A model generated the notes under the pieces. The model was not told the origin of the DNA. It was given only the letters and a program-made list of their open reading frames with translations, and ran no database searches. Source: Sphingobium fontiphilum (GTDB lineage: Bacteria > Pseudomonadota > Alphaproteobacteria > Sphingomonadales > Sphingomonadaceae). From it: a stretch of 64,000 nt of DNA. A program made the translations under genes and the position numbers. Shown piece by piece: positions 51,431-61,847 of the stretch (its first letter is position 1; the number at the start of each line of letters is the position of its first letter). The DNA lies in NCBI RefSeq assembly GCF_014196635.1, contig NZ_JACIEB010000001.1, forward strand, positions 496,001-560,000, given 5' to 3'.

Positions 51431-52126
51431 TTGTCCTGGACCGACGAGCGCATCGAACAGCTCAAGGGCATGTGGGAAAAGGGCCTGACGGCCAGCCAGA
51501 TTGCCGAGGAACTGGGCGGCGTCAGCCGCAACGCCGTGATCGGCAAGGCGCACCGCCTGGGTCTGCAATCGCGCCCGTCGCCGGTGAAGGCCGCCGACGC
51601 CCCGCGCAAGGCCGCGGCCGCCCCGCGCAAGCCCGCGCCCGAACCGGCCGCGCCCGCCGCCCCCGTCGCCGCGCAGCCTGCGCCGCAACCGACGGCGGCG
51701 CCGCAACCCGCTCCGGTCGCCGCACCGGCCGCGCCCGTCGCTGCCGAGCCTGCGCCGGCACAGCCCGCTGCTGATGTCGAACCGCCCCGTCCGCGCATCG
51801 TTTCGGTCGGCCCCGGCGGCTTCCTGCGTCAGGGCCCCGGCGATCAGCAGGCGCCGATTCCGCCCGCCCCGCCCCGCCGTCTGGTGCCCGCCAAGCCCAG
51901 CCCGGAAATCGCGGGCAAGACCAGCCTGCTCGACCTGACGGAACGGATCTGCAAATGGCCGATGGGCCATCCGGGCGAACCGGATTTCCATTTCTGCGGC
52001 GAACCGGTGAACCCCGGCTTCCCCTATTGCGTCGAACATTGCGGCCGCGCCTATCAGGCGCAATTGCCGCGCGGCACCCGCCGCCCGCCCCCGCCGCTGC
52101 CCTTTGGCGGCCCGCGCGTCCGCTGA
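51431..52126 (+). CDS. gcrA: GcrA cell cycle regulator
   Basis: Alphaproteobacterial regulator that works with sigma70 at methylated GANTC promoters. The N-terminal SWTDERIEQLKGMWEKGLTASQIAEELGGVSRNAVIGKAHRLGL is the conserved helix-turn-helix; a long Ala/Pro-rich linker (about 50-160) leads to the C-terminal sigma-interacting region LLDLTERICKWPMGHPGEPDFHFCGEPVNPGFPYCVEHC with its cysteines. Start is TTG at 51431 with AGGAG 8 nt upstream, giving the standard MSWTDER. The 231-residue length is above the usual 170-180 because the linker is long. A strong terminator follows. Confidence 0.93.
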   Translation: MSWTDERIEQLKGMWEKGLTASQIAEELGGVSRNAVIGKAHRLGLQSRPSPVKAADAPRKAAAAPRKPAPEPAAPAAPVAAQPAPQPTAAPQPAPVAAPAAPVAAEPAPAQPAADVEPPRPRIVSVGPGGFLRQGPGDQQAPIPPAPPRRLVPAKPSPEIAGKTSLLDLTERICKWPMGHPGEPDFHFCGEPVNPGFPYCVEHCGRAYQAQLPRGTRRPPPPLPFGGPRVR

Positions 52127-52140
52127 TCCGCACAAACATG

Positions 52141-52179
52141 AGAAAGGGCCGGTTTTCCCCGTGAAAACCGGCCCTTTCT
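52141..52179. terminator. bidirectional rho-independent terminator after gcrA
   Basis: AGAAAGGGCCGGTTTT (52141-52156) and AAAACCGGCCCTTTCT (52164-52179) form a 16-bp perfect stem with a 7-nt loop, between the convergent gcrA and outer-membrane protein genes. Confidence 0.9.
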
Positions 52180-52195
52180 CCTTCGGACTCCCGGC

Positions 52196-53038
52196 CTAGA
52201 AGCGGAAGCTGGTCGTCACCATCACGCTCTGCGTATCGAACTTGTCGCCCCGGTTCATGCTGGTGCCGCCCGACGGCGTAATCAGGAAGGGGTTGGTCGC
52301 CGGCGCGGTGCCGGGGCCGACATCGACGCGATAATCGCCGACATTATAGCGCGTCCACAGGTAACGCGCGCCGATCGAGAAATTGTCGGACACCTTGGCC
52401 TCGACGCCGCCGCCCATGGTCCAGCCCCATCCATCTTCCTTGCGGTTGACCTCCGTAAAGCTGTTCGCGCCATTGCTCGTCGTGAAACCATTCTTCACCT
52501 TGGCATAGGCAAGGCCGCCGGTGATGTAGGGCATGATCCCGCCCGGCGTGGTATAGCCCAGCCGCGCGCGCAGATTGCCGTTCCAGTCGATGCTGCGGCG
52601 CATGGTGTAAAAGGCCGGGGTGGTGGAAAATTCCGTCACCTTGTCGTCGACATAGGCCCTGCCCGCTTCCGCCACGACGCCCACCACGATGCTGCCGAAC
52701 TGCCTGTCGTAACCGACATGCCCCATCCAGCCGATGGCGTCCTTGTCGTCCTTGCAACCCGAAGCGGGCGTGCGGCCCAGCGCCCCGCCGCCGCAGGTGC
52801 CGGGCGAAAAGGCGTTGGCGCCGCTGGTCGTCGTCACGACATCGTGGAAATCGCCGTCGCCATCGGTGTCGAAGCGGATATGTTCCTGGCCATCGCCCTT
52901 CTGGAAATTATAGCCAAAGGAACCGCCGACATAGGGGCCGGTCCAGTCCACCGGAGCGCCGCCATCCTGCGCCATGGCGGGGGCCGCCAGGACAAACGCC
53001 AGGGTGGCGCCAAGCGGCGCGATCAAGTTGCTCTTCAT
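52196..53038 (-). CDS. outer membrane beta-barrel protein
   Basis: A 280-residue exported protein with a signal peptide (residues 1-23, ending in AMAQ) and an eight-stranded-barrel-type repeat pattern: DWTGPYVGGSFGYNFQKGDG, GWMGHVGYDRQFGSIVVGVVAEAG, LRARLGYTTPGGIMPYITGGLAYAKVKNG and ARYLWTRYNVGDYRVDVGPG, ending with the aromatic TTSFRF that the barrel assembly machinery recognises. It resembles the OmpA-like/porin-family opacity-type barrels (as in Omp25/Omp31). Divergent from parE across a short promoter gap. Confidence 0.88.
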   Translation of the reverse strand: MKSNLIAPLGATLAFVLAAPAMAQDGGAPVDWTGPYVGGSFGYNFQKGDGQEHIRFDTDGDGDFHDVVTTTSGANAFSPGTCGGGALGRTPASGCKDDKDAIGWMGHVGYDRQFGSIVVGVVAEAGRAYVDDKVTEFSTTPAFYTMRRSIDWNGNLRARLGYTTPGGIMPYITGGLAYAKVKNGFTTSNGANSFTEVNRKEDGWGWTMGGGVEAKVSDNFSIGARYLWTRYNVGDYRVDVGPGTAPATNPFLITPSGGTSMNRGDKFDTQSVMVTTSFRF

Positions 53039-53086
53039 CGGGAAATCTCCTCACCTGGGGGCCTTGCCCCATTGCGCCGGTCATAA

Positions 53087-55171
<2,085 letters not shown>

Positions 55172-55346
55172 CGCGCGCGAGGCGCAGGCCGCGCCCACAA
55201 AGCTCGTCACCCCAGCGAAGGTCGACGCGAGGCGAGTGACTCTCGTCGAGGTCTTGGGCGGCGTGGACAAAACTGGCGGTCTGCAAACGACCAGAACCGG
55301 TCGATCACCAGCGCAACGGCCAACCCCGGAACCGACATCTCTCAAT

Positions 55347-55375
55347 CGTCATCCCGGACTTGATCCGGGATGACG
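55347..55375. repeat. REP-like hairpin
   Basis: CGTCATCCCGGA and TCCGGGATGACG form a 12-bp perfect stem around CTTGA. Sequences of exactly this form recur between genes in sphingomonads. It lies in the 427-bp repeat-filled gap after parE; a partial copy of the GTCACCCCAGCGAAGG type is at about 55206-55222. Confidence 0.7.
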
Positions 55376-55401
55376 GCGCGACGCGACCAAAATAAGTCAT
55401 T

Positions 55402-55565
55402 CCTTCTCCCTTGGGGGGAGAAGGATATGGAGCCTTACCGCGCAGCGGTTAGGCGGAGTTGGATGAGGGGGATTGGCGCAACGATAGCCTGTCGCCCCCC
55501 TCACCCAGCTACGACCAGGCAGCAAGCCGCCAAGTCTCCGCAGCCCTCTCCCCGAGGAGAGAGGG
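55402..55565. repeat. composite intergenic repeat with three inverted repeats
   Basis: Three hairpins lie in a row: CCTTCTCCC/GGGAGAAGG (55402-55410 and 55416-55424), TGAGGGGG/CCCCCTCA (55464-55471 and 55496-55503), and CCCTCTC/GAGAGGG (55544-55550 and 55559-55565). The purine-rich/pyrimidine-rich pattern with ATGAGGGGG and CCCTCTCCCC is that of a repeated non-coding element seen in several Gram-negative genomes. No gene fits this stretch. Confidence 0.55.
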
Positions 55566-55598
55566 GTAAATTGGCGGCAGTTCCCCAACCATCGCACT

Positions 55599-55754
55599 CT
55601 ATCCTGCGGTCAGAAGAAGGGCGACCAGAAGCGCAAGCAGAACCAATGGGCCTAGGAAGACGACAGCGGCAGCGATCAACCCATAACGTCGATATGCTGC
55701 AACGATGACGCCGGTCCAAATCCAATCGACCGCAATTTCGACGATCCATCCCAT
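55599..55754 (-). CDS. small membrane protein, 51 residues
   Basis: The ATG at 55754 opens a 51-codon frame (MGWIVEIAVDWIWTGVIVAA, YRRYG, then IAAAVVFLGPLVLLALLVALLLTAG). It has an amphipathic first segment and one strong membrane helix with a basic pair between them. The frame also extends 18 codons upstream (to 55808) with less membrane-like sequence. No family recognised. It lies in the repeat-rich gap between parE and the serine hydrolase gene; GC-rich third positions support coding. Confidence 0.5.
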   Translation of the reverse strand: MGWIVEIAVDWIWTGVIVAAYRRYGLIAAAVVFLGPLVLLALLVALLLTAG

Positions 55755-55889
55755 CGGGAAAGGGTATTGGCAAAGCAGACATTCCGCAATCCGATGGCTT
55801 GAGTTCAAAAGCCGCCATTACGCAAACCTCCCACCCCAGCACGAAATTTACCCGCATCGCCCAACCCGACAAATACTTGCCGGGCCAGT

Positions 55890-55916
55890 CGGATGCTGAA
55901 ACAAGTTCGGCATGAC
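55890..55916. repeat. REP-like element upstream of the serine hydrolase gene
   Basis: GATGCTGAAACAAGTTCGGCATGACG contains the arms TGCTGAA and TTCGGCA around ACAAG and ends in the ATGACG typical of sphingomonad REPs (compare 46998-47022 and 55364-55375). The first possible ATG of the next gene lies inside this repeat. Confidence 0.6.
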
Positions 55917-55932
55917 GAAGGAGGAATGGACG

Positions 55933-57255
55933 TTGAAACAGCTTCGGAGCCATCGCGGACGCCGCATCGCCGCCGCCCTCTGGCCCCTCCTCCTGCTCCT
56001 CCTCGCCGTCCTCCTGCCCCATCCCGCCGAAGCGCAACCCGCGCCCGATTACCCCGCCCGCGCCGCCCAACTGGTCGAACGCCTGCGCGCGCCCGGCGGG
56101 GAGGAGGATTTCTTCTCCCCCGTCTTCCTCAACGCCGTGCCGGTCGCGCAGTGGCGGGCGCTCACCGAAGGCTGGCGCAAGGATCATGGGCCGCTCACGG
56201 CATTGGGCGCGGTCACGCCCGATGGCCCGACCAGCGGGTCGGTGGAGGTCCGCTATGCCCGCGCGACGCTGGGTTTTCAGCTTGTCCTCGCGCCCGCCGC
56301 GCCGCACCGGGTCATCGGTCTGCGCCTGACCGGCGTCAAACAGGCGGGCGACACGCTGGCCAAGGTCGCGGCCGATCTTGCCGCCCTGCCCGGAAATGTC
56401 GCCTTCGCCGCCGCCCGGCTGGGCGATGGCGCGCCGACCGTCATCCTCGCTCGCGACGCTGAGCGCCCCATGGCCGTCGCCTCCTCCTTCAAACTCTATG
56501 TGCTGGCCGAACTCGCCCGCGCGACCGCCGCCGGAGAACGGCGCTGGAGCGACATCGCCCCGCTCGCCCACAGGAGCTTTTCCGGCCGCCTCAGCCGCTA
56601 TCCCGACAATGCCCCGATGACGCTCCACAGCCTCGCCGCCGCGATGATCGCGGAAAGCGACAATGGCGCCAGCGACACGCTGATGCTGGCGCTGGGGCGA
56701 GGCAAGGTCGACGCGATGCTCGCCCTCACCGGCCACGCCGCGCCCGACCGCGCCCTGCCGCTGCTCACCACCACCGAAGCCTTCGCGCTGAAAATGCCAG
56801 CCCATCGCGACCTGCGCGACCGCTGGGCCAGCGCCGACGCCAGCCAGCGCGCCGCATTGCTGGCCGAATCCGCCGGGCGCTTCTCCGCCAGCAGCATCGA
56901 CGTCGGACAGGTCGCCGAAAAGCCCGTCGCCATCGACAGCATCGAATGGTTCGCCGCGCCCATGGACATGGTCCGCCTGCTCGACTGGCTGCGCGCCCAT
57001 GGCGACGACGCGCTGCCGATCATGGCGATCAACCCCGCTATCGGCCCCGCCGACGCCGCGCGCTGGGCATGGCTGGGCTACAAGGGCGGATCGGAACCCG
57101 GCGTCATCGCCATGAATTTCCTCGGCCAACGGCGCGACGGCCAGTGGGTCGCGTTGACGGCCAGTTGGAACAACCCTGCCGCGCTGGTCGACGAAGCCGC
57201 CTTTCACGCGCTCATGGTGCGCGCGCTCACCCTCCTGTCCAATACGGCGCTTTGA
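55933..57255 (+). CDS. serine hydrolase with class A beta-lactamase-like active site
   Basis: A 440-residue exported protein. A signal peptide (residues 1-35, ending in AEAQ) is followed by a domain of about 130 residues I do not recognise, then a penicillin-interacting serine hydrolase domain with SxxK at Ser184-Lys187 (SSFKLY), SDN at 242-244 and KGG at 384-386, the three class A motifs. No Glu166-type omega-loop motif is obvious, so it may be a carboxypeptidase-like or esterase-like enzyme rather than a lactamase. TTG at 55933 was chosen: AAGGAGG is 8 nt upstream; the earlier ATG (55912) lies in a REP and precedes the ribosome-binding site. Confidence 0.75.
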   Translation: MKQLRSHRGRRIAAALWPLLLLLLAVLLPHPAEAQPAPDYPARAAQLVERLRAPGGEEDFFSPVFLNAVPVAQWRALTEGWRKDHGPLTALGAVTPDGPTSGSVEVRYARATLGFQLVLAPAAPHRVIGLRLTGVKQAGDTLAKVAADLAALPGNVAFAAARLGDGAPTVILARDAERPMAVASSFKLYVLAELARATAAGERRWSDIAPLAHRSFSGRLSRYPDNAPMTLHSLAAAMIAESDNGASDTLMLALGRGKVDAMLALTGHAAPDRALPLLTTTEAFALKMPAHRDLRDRWASADASQRAALLAESAGRFSASSIDVGQVAEKPVAIDSIEWFAAPMDMVRLLDWLRAHGDDALPIMAINPAIGPADAARWAWLGYKGGSEPGVIAMNFLGQRRDGQWVALTASWNNPAALVDEAAFHALMVRALTLLSNTAL

Positions 57256-57351
57256 ACGGCGGCGGGCCTGCCCCTCAAGGGAAGCGGAACTTCGGACTGG
57301 TTTCGCGGGTTTATCATCGCATCATCCCTTCCAGGATAAAGGCCCCCTCCC

Positions 57352-57537
57352 ATGCTGAAACTCGCCCTGCTCTCCCTCGTCATTGCCGCCGTTCTCGCCC
57401 TTTTGGGCTTTGGCGGCGCGGCCGGCGCCTTTGTCGGCATCGCCAAGATATTGTTCTTTATCGCCATCGCCGTGTTCGTGCTGTTCCTCGTGCTCGGCAT
57501 CCTCGCTGGCAAGGGTGTGAAAAACGCTCTAGACTGA
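57352..57537 (+). CDS. DUF1328 (UPF0391) small membrane protein
   Basis: A 61-residue inner-membrane protein with two helices: LALLSLVIAAVLALLGFGGAAGA and IAKILFFIAIAVFVLFLVLGIL, the complete YtjA/UPF0391 pattern with the central GFGGAAG turn. Function is unknown. It lies 96 bp after the serine hydrolase gene and 5 bp before the next small gene, probably with its own promoter. Confidence 0.9.
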   Translation: MLKLALLSLVIAAVLALLGFGGAAGAFVGIAKILFFIAIAVFVLFLVLGILAGKGVKNALD

Positions 57538-57542
57538 CGCGA

Positions 57543-57746
57543 ATGACCGCAATTGGCGCCCATATTGACGAAACCGGGCGGCTCCAACGCGACGCCGCCG
57601 GTTTCTATCTGAGCCGCGACCATGGCGGCATATTCCGCCTCGTCCTGCTGCGCGTGCCCGTCGACCATGTCGAAAAACGGGTGCGCGTTCAGGGTGTCTA
57701 TGCGGGCGACGATGTGGTCGAGGCGGAGGGCGTCGCCGCCGCCTGA
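57543..57746 (+). CDS. DUF5818-type small protein
   Basis: A 67-residue soluble protein. GAHIDETGRLQRDAAGFYLS, RDHGGIFRLVLLR and KRVRVQGVYAGDDVVEAEGV resemble the DUF5818 family, a small beta-barrel-like domain common in sphingomonads. Function unknown. ATG at 57543 follows the DUF1328 gene by 5 bp. A much longer frame upstream in the same phase is shadow of the serine hydrolase gene. Confidence 0.65.
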   Translation: MTAIGAHIDETGRLQRDAAGFYLSRDHGGIFRLVLLRVPVDHVEKRVRVQGVYAGDDVVEAEGVAAA

Positions 57747-57827
57747 TCGACGGTCGCGTCATCGCCTCAGACAGCCATGTCGCGACCTGACACCGCGCCT
57801 ATGCGAAGCAGGCTCCCGGTCGAAAGA

Positions 57828-58343
57828 TCAGCGCTTCGTCGCGCAGATTCGCACCCGCTTGTCATACCAGCAGGCGCCGTCGCGCTTCAGCGTCTCCGAC
57901 AGCGGCGCCTGGGCATGGGTCGCGCCCTTTTCCTCGTTCCAGCTCGCGCTGGCCGTGCCGTCGCCATTGGGCTGGAGATAGGCGAAATAATCGCCCAGCA
58001 GTTCCTCGCCGTCGGAATTGACGATCAGGCCGCCCTTCCCGTCGTTCAGCGGGAACATCGGGCAATCCTTCTTGATGTCGATATACACCTTGCCATCGAC
58101 CTTCAGATAGCAATCGCCATACATCGCCGACTCCGGGTCGCTGCCACTGGCCTCCCCGGGGGCGGCGGCGTTGGCGGCGTTGTCGCCCTCCGGCGCAGCG
58201 ACCGGCGCCGCTTCATTCGCCGGGCTCGCATTGGCGGCGGCTGTATTGGAGGGCGCGGCGGCGTTGCCGTCCTTGTCGTCCTTGGCGCAACCCACCACCG
58301 CCAGCGCCAGCATCGCGGCCGCCATAGTCCTGACCAACGTCAT
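57828..58343 (-). CDS. lipoprotein of unknown function
   Basis: A 171-residue protein with a lipoprotein signal: MTLVRTMAAAMLALAVVGC, lipobox ending at Cys19. A low-complexity Asn/Ala/Pro linker (residues about 25-68) leads to a small domain with CYLKVDGKVYIDIKKDCPMFPL and four conserved-looking cysteines (two pairs: YGDCYL/KDCPMF and GACWYDKR/VRICATK). It probably sits in the outer or inner membrane facing the periplasm. No named family. Confidence 0.75.
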   Translation of the reverse strand: MTLVRTMAAAMLALAVVGCAKDDKDGNAAAPSNTAAANASPANEAAPVAAPEGDNAANAAAPGEASGSDPESAMYGDCYLKVDGKVYIDIKKDCPMFPLNDGKGGLIVNSDGEELLGDYFAYLQPNGDGTASASWNEEKGATHAQAPLSETLKRDGACWYDKRVRICATKR

Positions 58344-58371
58344 TGATATTCCCCCGCTTTCGATGAAAAGC

Positions 58372-59163
58372 TCAGGCCATCAGCGCCTCGACCAGCGCCT
58401 TGACCTTTTTTTGCCGCCATTGCGGCAAGGGCGCGATCAGCCAGTAGGACTGGCCCACCGCCACCGGATCGCCCACGGCCCGCACCCGCCCGGCGGCGAT
58501 GTCGGCCTGCGCCAGCAACAAGGGCACGGTCGCGCGGCCGAAGCCCGCCGCCGCCGCGTCGATCGCCAGCCCTGCGTCCGCGACGCGGATGATCGCATCA
58601 TCATCCTCGCGCTGGCATCCCGGCCACTCGATCCGCGACGACAGGCCGCCGCCCGGCGCCTCCACCGTCACGAACAGCGCGTCGCCCACGGCCACGCCTT
58701 CATGCTCGCCCGGCCCGTCGGCCAGGCGCAGCGCGATGTCCAGATTGGCTTCGGTAAAGTCCAGCGCATCGTCGGCGGGAACGAGCGAGAATTTGAGGTC
58801 CGGCACCCGCGCGGCATAGGCGGCAAGGCGCGGTTGCAGCCATTTGGCGGATATGTCGCGCGGCGCGGCGATGGTCAGCGACAGGCTGGACTGGCCCGCC
58901 TGCATCGCCCGCACGGCCTCTTCAAATTGCAGGAAACCGGCGCGCAACGCTTCCAGCCCCGCCTCCGTTTCCGGCGTCAGTTCCAGCCCCTTGGGCGTGC
59001 GGCGGAACAGCACCACGCCCAGCATGTCCTCCAGCGCGCGGATCTGCTGCCCCACGGCGGCGGGCGTCACCGCCAGTTCGTCGGCGGCGCGGGTGAAGGA
59101 CAGGTGGCGCGCGGCCGCATCCAGCACGCGCAGGCCGTTGAGCGGCAAATGCGTGCGCTTCAT
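58372..59163 (-). CDS. LysR-family regulator (GcvA-like)
   Basis: A 263-residue regulator. The N-terminal LysR helix-turn-helix (residues about 6-64, NGLRVLDAAARHLSFTRAADELAVTPAAVGQQIRALEDMLGV) is of the GcvA subgroup. The effector domain follows and ends with QKKVKALVEALMA. The ATG at 59163 gives MKRTHLPLNGLRVLD, the usual start; upstream in-frame sequence reads antisense over apaG. It overlaps apaG by 4 bp on the same strand. Target genes unknown. Confidence 0.88.
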   Translation of the reverse strand: MKRTHLPLNGLRVLDAAARHLSFTRAADELAVTPAAVGQQIRALEDMLGVVLFRRTPKGLELTPETEAGLEALRAGFLQFEEAVRAMQAGQSSLSLTIAAPRDISAKWLQPRLAAYAARVPDLKFSLVPADDALDFTEANLDIALRLADGPGEHEGVAVGDALFVTVEAPGGGLSSRIEWPGCQREDDDAIIRVADAGLAIDAAAAGFGRATVPLLLAQADIAAGRVRAVGDPVAVGQSYWLIAPLPQWRQKKVKALVEALMA

Positions 59164-59558
59164 TCGGCCACCGCCGGGGCGATCAGCGCGAAACGGGGGA
59201 TGGCGACGTCGAACGTCTCGCCATTGGCGCCGATCATGTGATAGCTGCCCTGCATCGCGCCGGTCGGCGTCGCCAGCGGGCATCCTGAAACATAGTCATA
59301 GCTTTTGCCCGGCTGCACCACCGGCTGCTCGCCCACCACGCCCTCGCCCTGCACCCGGCTCTGCACGCCGCGCCCGTCGGTGATGGTCCAGCTTCGGGTC
59401 AGCAACTGCACCGGCTGGGCGCCCTGATTTTCAATGCGGATATGATAGGCCCAGAACCAGCGTCCCCGGTCCGGCTCCGACTGTTCGGGCAGGAATGTCA
59501 CCGCCACATGAACGGTGATGTCGCGGGTTACCGCGTGGAAGGGGAAGAGCGGATTCAC
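59160..59558 (-). CDS. apaG: ApaG protein (DUF525)
   Basis: A 132-residue ApaG homologue. The family pattern is complete: HAVTRDITVHVAVTFLPEQSEPDRGRWFWAYHIRIENQG, LLTRSWTITDGRG, VQGEGVVGEQPVVQPGKSYDYVSGCPLATPTGAMQGSYHM. Fibronectin-like fold; possible role with nucleotide pyrophosphates. It overlaps the LysR gene start (ATGA) and follows the metZ gene on the same strand. Confidence 0.93.
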   Translation of the reverse strand: MNPLFPFHAVTRDITVHVAVTFLPEQSEPDRGRWFWAYHIRIENQGAQPVQLLTRSWTITDGRGVQSRVQGEGVVGEQPVVQPGKSYDYVSGCPLATPTGAMQGSYHMIGANGETFDVAIPRFALIAPAVAE

Positions 59559-59591
59559 GATCGCAGGAATGCGCCCTAAACCCCTTGTCCG

Positions 59592-60800
59592 TCAACGCCC
59601 TATCGACGCCAGCGCCTGATCCAGATCGGCGATCACGTCGTCGGCATCCTCCAGCCCGACGTTCAGGCGCAACATGTCCTCGGTGATCCCGACCTCCAGC
59701 CGCGCCGCTTCCGCCATGCCATAATGGGTGGTGGAGGCCGGATGCGTCATCAACGACCGCGAATCGCCGATATTGTTGGAAATATCCACCAGTTGCAGGC
59801 CGTTGAGCAGGCCATGCGCCTCCGCCCGGCCGCCGCCGACATAGAGGGAGAAAATCGGCCCGGCCATCGCCATCTGCTTCATCGCCAGGCCGTGCTGCGG
59901 ATGGCTCTCCAGCCCCGGATACAGCACCTTCGCCACCCGCCCCTCAAGGAATTGCGCGACCTTCAGCGCATTCTCGCTCTGGCGGCGGATGCGCAGATCC
60001 AGCGTCTCCAGCCCTTTCAGCACGACCCAGGCGTTGAACGCGGACAGCGTCGGCCCGGTGTTGCGGTGGAACGGCAACAGCGTGTTGACGATGAACTCTT
60101 CCGTCCCGCAAATGGCGCCGGCCAGCACCCGGCCCTGCCCGTCCATCATCTTGGTCGCGCTATAGGCGACGACATCCGCGCCAAAATCCATCGGCCGCTG
60201 CAGCGCCGGCGTGGCGAATGCGTTGTCGACCACGCTGACGATGCCATGCGCCTTGGCGATCGCACAGATCGCCGCCAGATCAGCGACATCCATGGTGGGG
60301 TTGGCAGGCGTTTCGAAGAAGAAAACCTTGGTGTTGGGGCGGATCGCCGCTTCCCATGCCGCGTTGTCGGTGGCGTCCACCGTTGTCGTCTCGATCCCGA
60401 ATTTGGGCAGCAGCGTGTCGGTCAACCAGCGGCAGGAACCGAACAGCGCCTTGCCCGCGACCACATGGTCGCCCGCCGACAACTGGCACAGCAAAGCCGC
60501 CGTCATCGCCGCCATGCCGGTCGCCGTGGCGCGACAGGCTTCGGCCCCTTCCAGCAGGGCGATGCGCTGCTCCAGCATTTCGACCGTCGGGTTCTGAAGC
60601 CGGGAATAGGTCATGCCGACCTGCTCCCCGGCAAAGCGCGCGGCGGCGTCCTCGGCCCGGTCATAGCTATAGCCGCTGGTCAGGAACAGGGCTTCCGACG
60701 TCTCGCCATATTCGGTGCGCGCGGTGCCGCCCCGCACCGCCAGCGTGGCGGGTTTCCAGTTCTGGGTGATCGACCGGTCCTGACCCGTTTTCTTCTTCAT
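59592..60800 (-). CDS. metZ: O-succinylhomoserine sulfhydrylase
   Basis: PLP enzyme that makes homocysteine from O-succinylhomoserine and sulfide in methionine synthesis. A 402-residue Cys/Met-metabolism protein with the internal aldimine Lys217 in SATKMMDGQGR, the MTYSRLQNPTVEMLEQRIALLEGAEA start region and FLTSGYSYDRAEDAAARFAG. The MetZ branch is supported by the N-terminal WKPATLAVRGGTARTEYGETSEALFLTSGY. Same-strand overlap of 4 bp with the upstream deaminase gene. Confidence 0.9.
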   Translation of the reverse strand: MKKKTGQDRSITQNWKPATLAVRGGTARTEYGETSEALFLTSGYSYDRAEDAAARFAGEQVGMTYSRLQNPTVEMLEQRIALLEGAEACRATATGMAAMTAALLCQLSAGDHVVAGKALFGSCRWLTDTLLPKFGIETTTVDATDNAAWEAAIRPNTKVFFFETPANPTMDVADLAAICAIAKAHGIVSVVDNAFATPALQRPMDFGADVVAYSATKMMDGQGRVLAGAICGTEEFIVNTLLPFHRNTGPTLSAFNAWVVLKGLETLDLRIRRQSENALKVAQFLEGRVAKVLYPGLESHPQHGLAMKQMAMAGPIFSLYVGGGRAEAHGLLNGLQLVDISNNIGDSRSLMTHPASTTHYGMAEAARLEVGITEDMLRLNVGLEDADDVIADLDQALASIGR

Positions 60801-61795
60801 ATCGCTTTCCGCACGTCCTGATTAACCCGCGGCGTCGCGCCGCCCAAAATTTCCGCCATCTGGCTCATGTCGCCATTACCGCCCGACAGGATAACCGCAA
60901 CCTTCTTGCCCGCCATCGCGTCCTTTTCCTTGAGCAGCGCGGCCAGCGCAACCGCGCCGGCCCCTTCGGCGGCGTTATGCGTGTCCTGCCAGTAAATGCG
61001 GATGGCTTCGGCGACCTCATCGTCGGTGACCGCCACGAAGCGGTCGGCGCGCGGCCCGAAATAGTCGAGCGCCCCCTGCACCGGGGTGCACACCGCCACG
61101 CCATCGGCAAAAGTGTTGGCGCTGTCGCTGGCGATCAGCCGCCCGGCCTCGAAAGACCGTTTGGCCGCATCGACATGCGCCGATACGACGCCCACGACCC
61201 TGGTCTTCAGCCCCAGCGCATCGCGTGCGGCGATGGTGCCGCACAGGCCCGAACCGCACCCCACGGGCACATAAACCGTATCAAGGTCGGGAACCGCGTC
61301 GAACAGTTCCAGCCCATAGCTGGCGACCCCGCGCACCAGTTCGCCGTGCCAGGCCGGGACCATGAACAGCCCCTGCTCGGCCGCCATCCGCGCGGCTTCC
61401 ACCTTGGCGCTGTCGAAATCATGGCCATGTTCGATCAGGTTCGCGCCGAATGCGCGCATCGCCGCATTCTTTTCCCGCGCATTGCCACGCGGCACGACGA
61501 TGGTGACCGACAGGCCCGCCGCCTTCGCCGCCCGCGCCTGCGCCTGGCCATGGTTGCCGCGCGTTGCGGTGATGATGCCCTTTACCTCCGGGTGGGTGCG
61601 GCGCAGCCAGTCGATATAGGTGATCGCCCCGCGCACCTTGAAAGCGCCGGTCGGCGTATGATTCTCATGCTTGACCCACAATTGGCACCCCGCCCGCTCG
61701 CCCAGCAGCGGCCAGGCATATTGCGGCGTCGGCGGCATCTGCGCGCGGATCATGGCTTGCGCGGCGCGCAGGGATGCCAGCGAAAGGTCGGTCAA
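60797..61795 (-). CDS. threonine/serine deaminase family PLP protein
   Basis: A 332-residue fold-type II PLP enzyme without an ACT domain. The Schiff-base lysine is Lys53 in TPTGAFKVRGAI; the asparagine loop and glycine-rich PVGCGSGLCGTIAA phosphate loop (about residues 178-190) are present. Possible activities are threonine or threo-3-hydroxyaspartate dehydratase, or a serine racemase-like function. It lies immediately before metZ with a 4-bp overlap, so a role in amino-acid supply is likely. A second, ACT-containing deaminase is at 33354. Confidence 0.8.
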   Translation of the reverse strand: MTDLSLASLRAAQAMIRAQMPPTPQYAWPLLGERAGCQLWVKHENHTPTGAFKVRGAITYIDWLRRTHPEVKGIITATRGNHGQAQARAAKAAGLSVTIVVPRGNAREKNAAMRAFGANLIEHGHDFDSAKVEAARMAAEQGLFMVPAWHGELVRGVASYGLELFDAVPDLDTVYVPVGCGSGLCGTIAARDALGLKTRVVGVVSAHVDAAKRSFEAGRLIASDSANTFADGVAVCTPVQGALDYFGPRADRFVAVTDDEVAEAIRIYWQDTHNAAEGAGAVALAALLKEKDAMAGKKVAVILSGGNGDMSQMAEILGGATPRVNQDVRKAI

Positions 61796-61847
61796 GGGCC
61801 ATACTCCGTCACAGCCGGAGGGCGGGGCTCATCGCCCCCCGCGCCGG

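Noticed and set aside
55402-55565. CRISPR array
   Set aside because: The repeats are different hairpins, not regularly spaced identical direct repeats; no cas genes are present.
61822-61842. Intrinsic terminator after leuB
   Set aside because: GCGGGG/CCCCGC can pair, but there is no U tract on the minus strand; mentioned only in the leuB entry.
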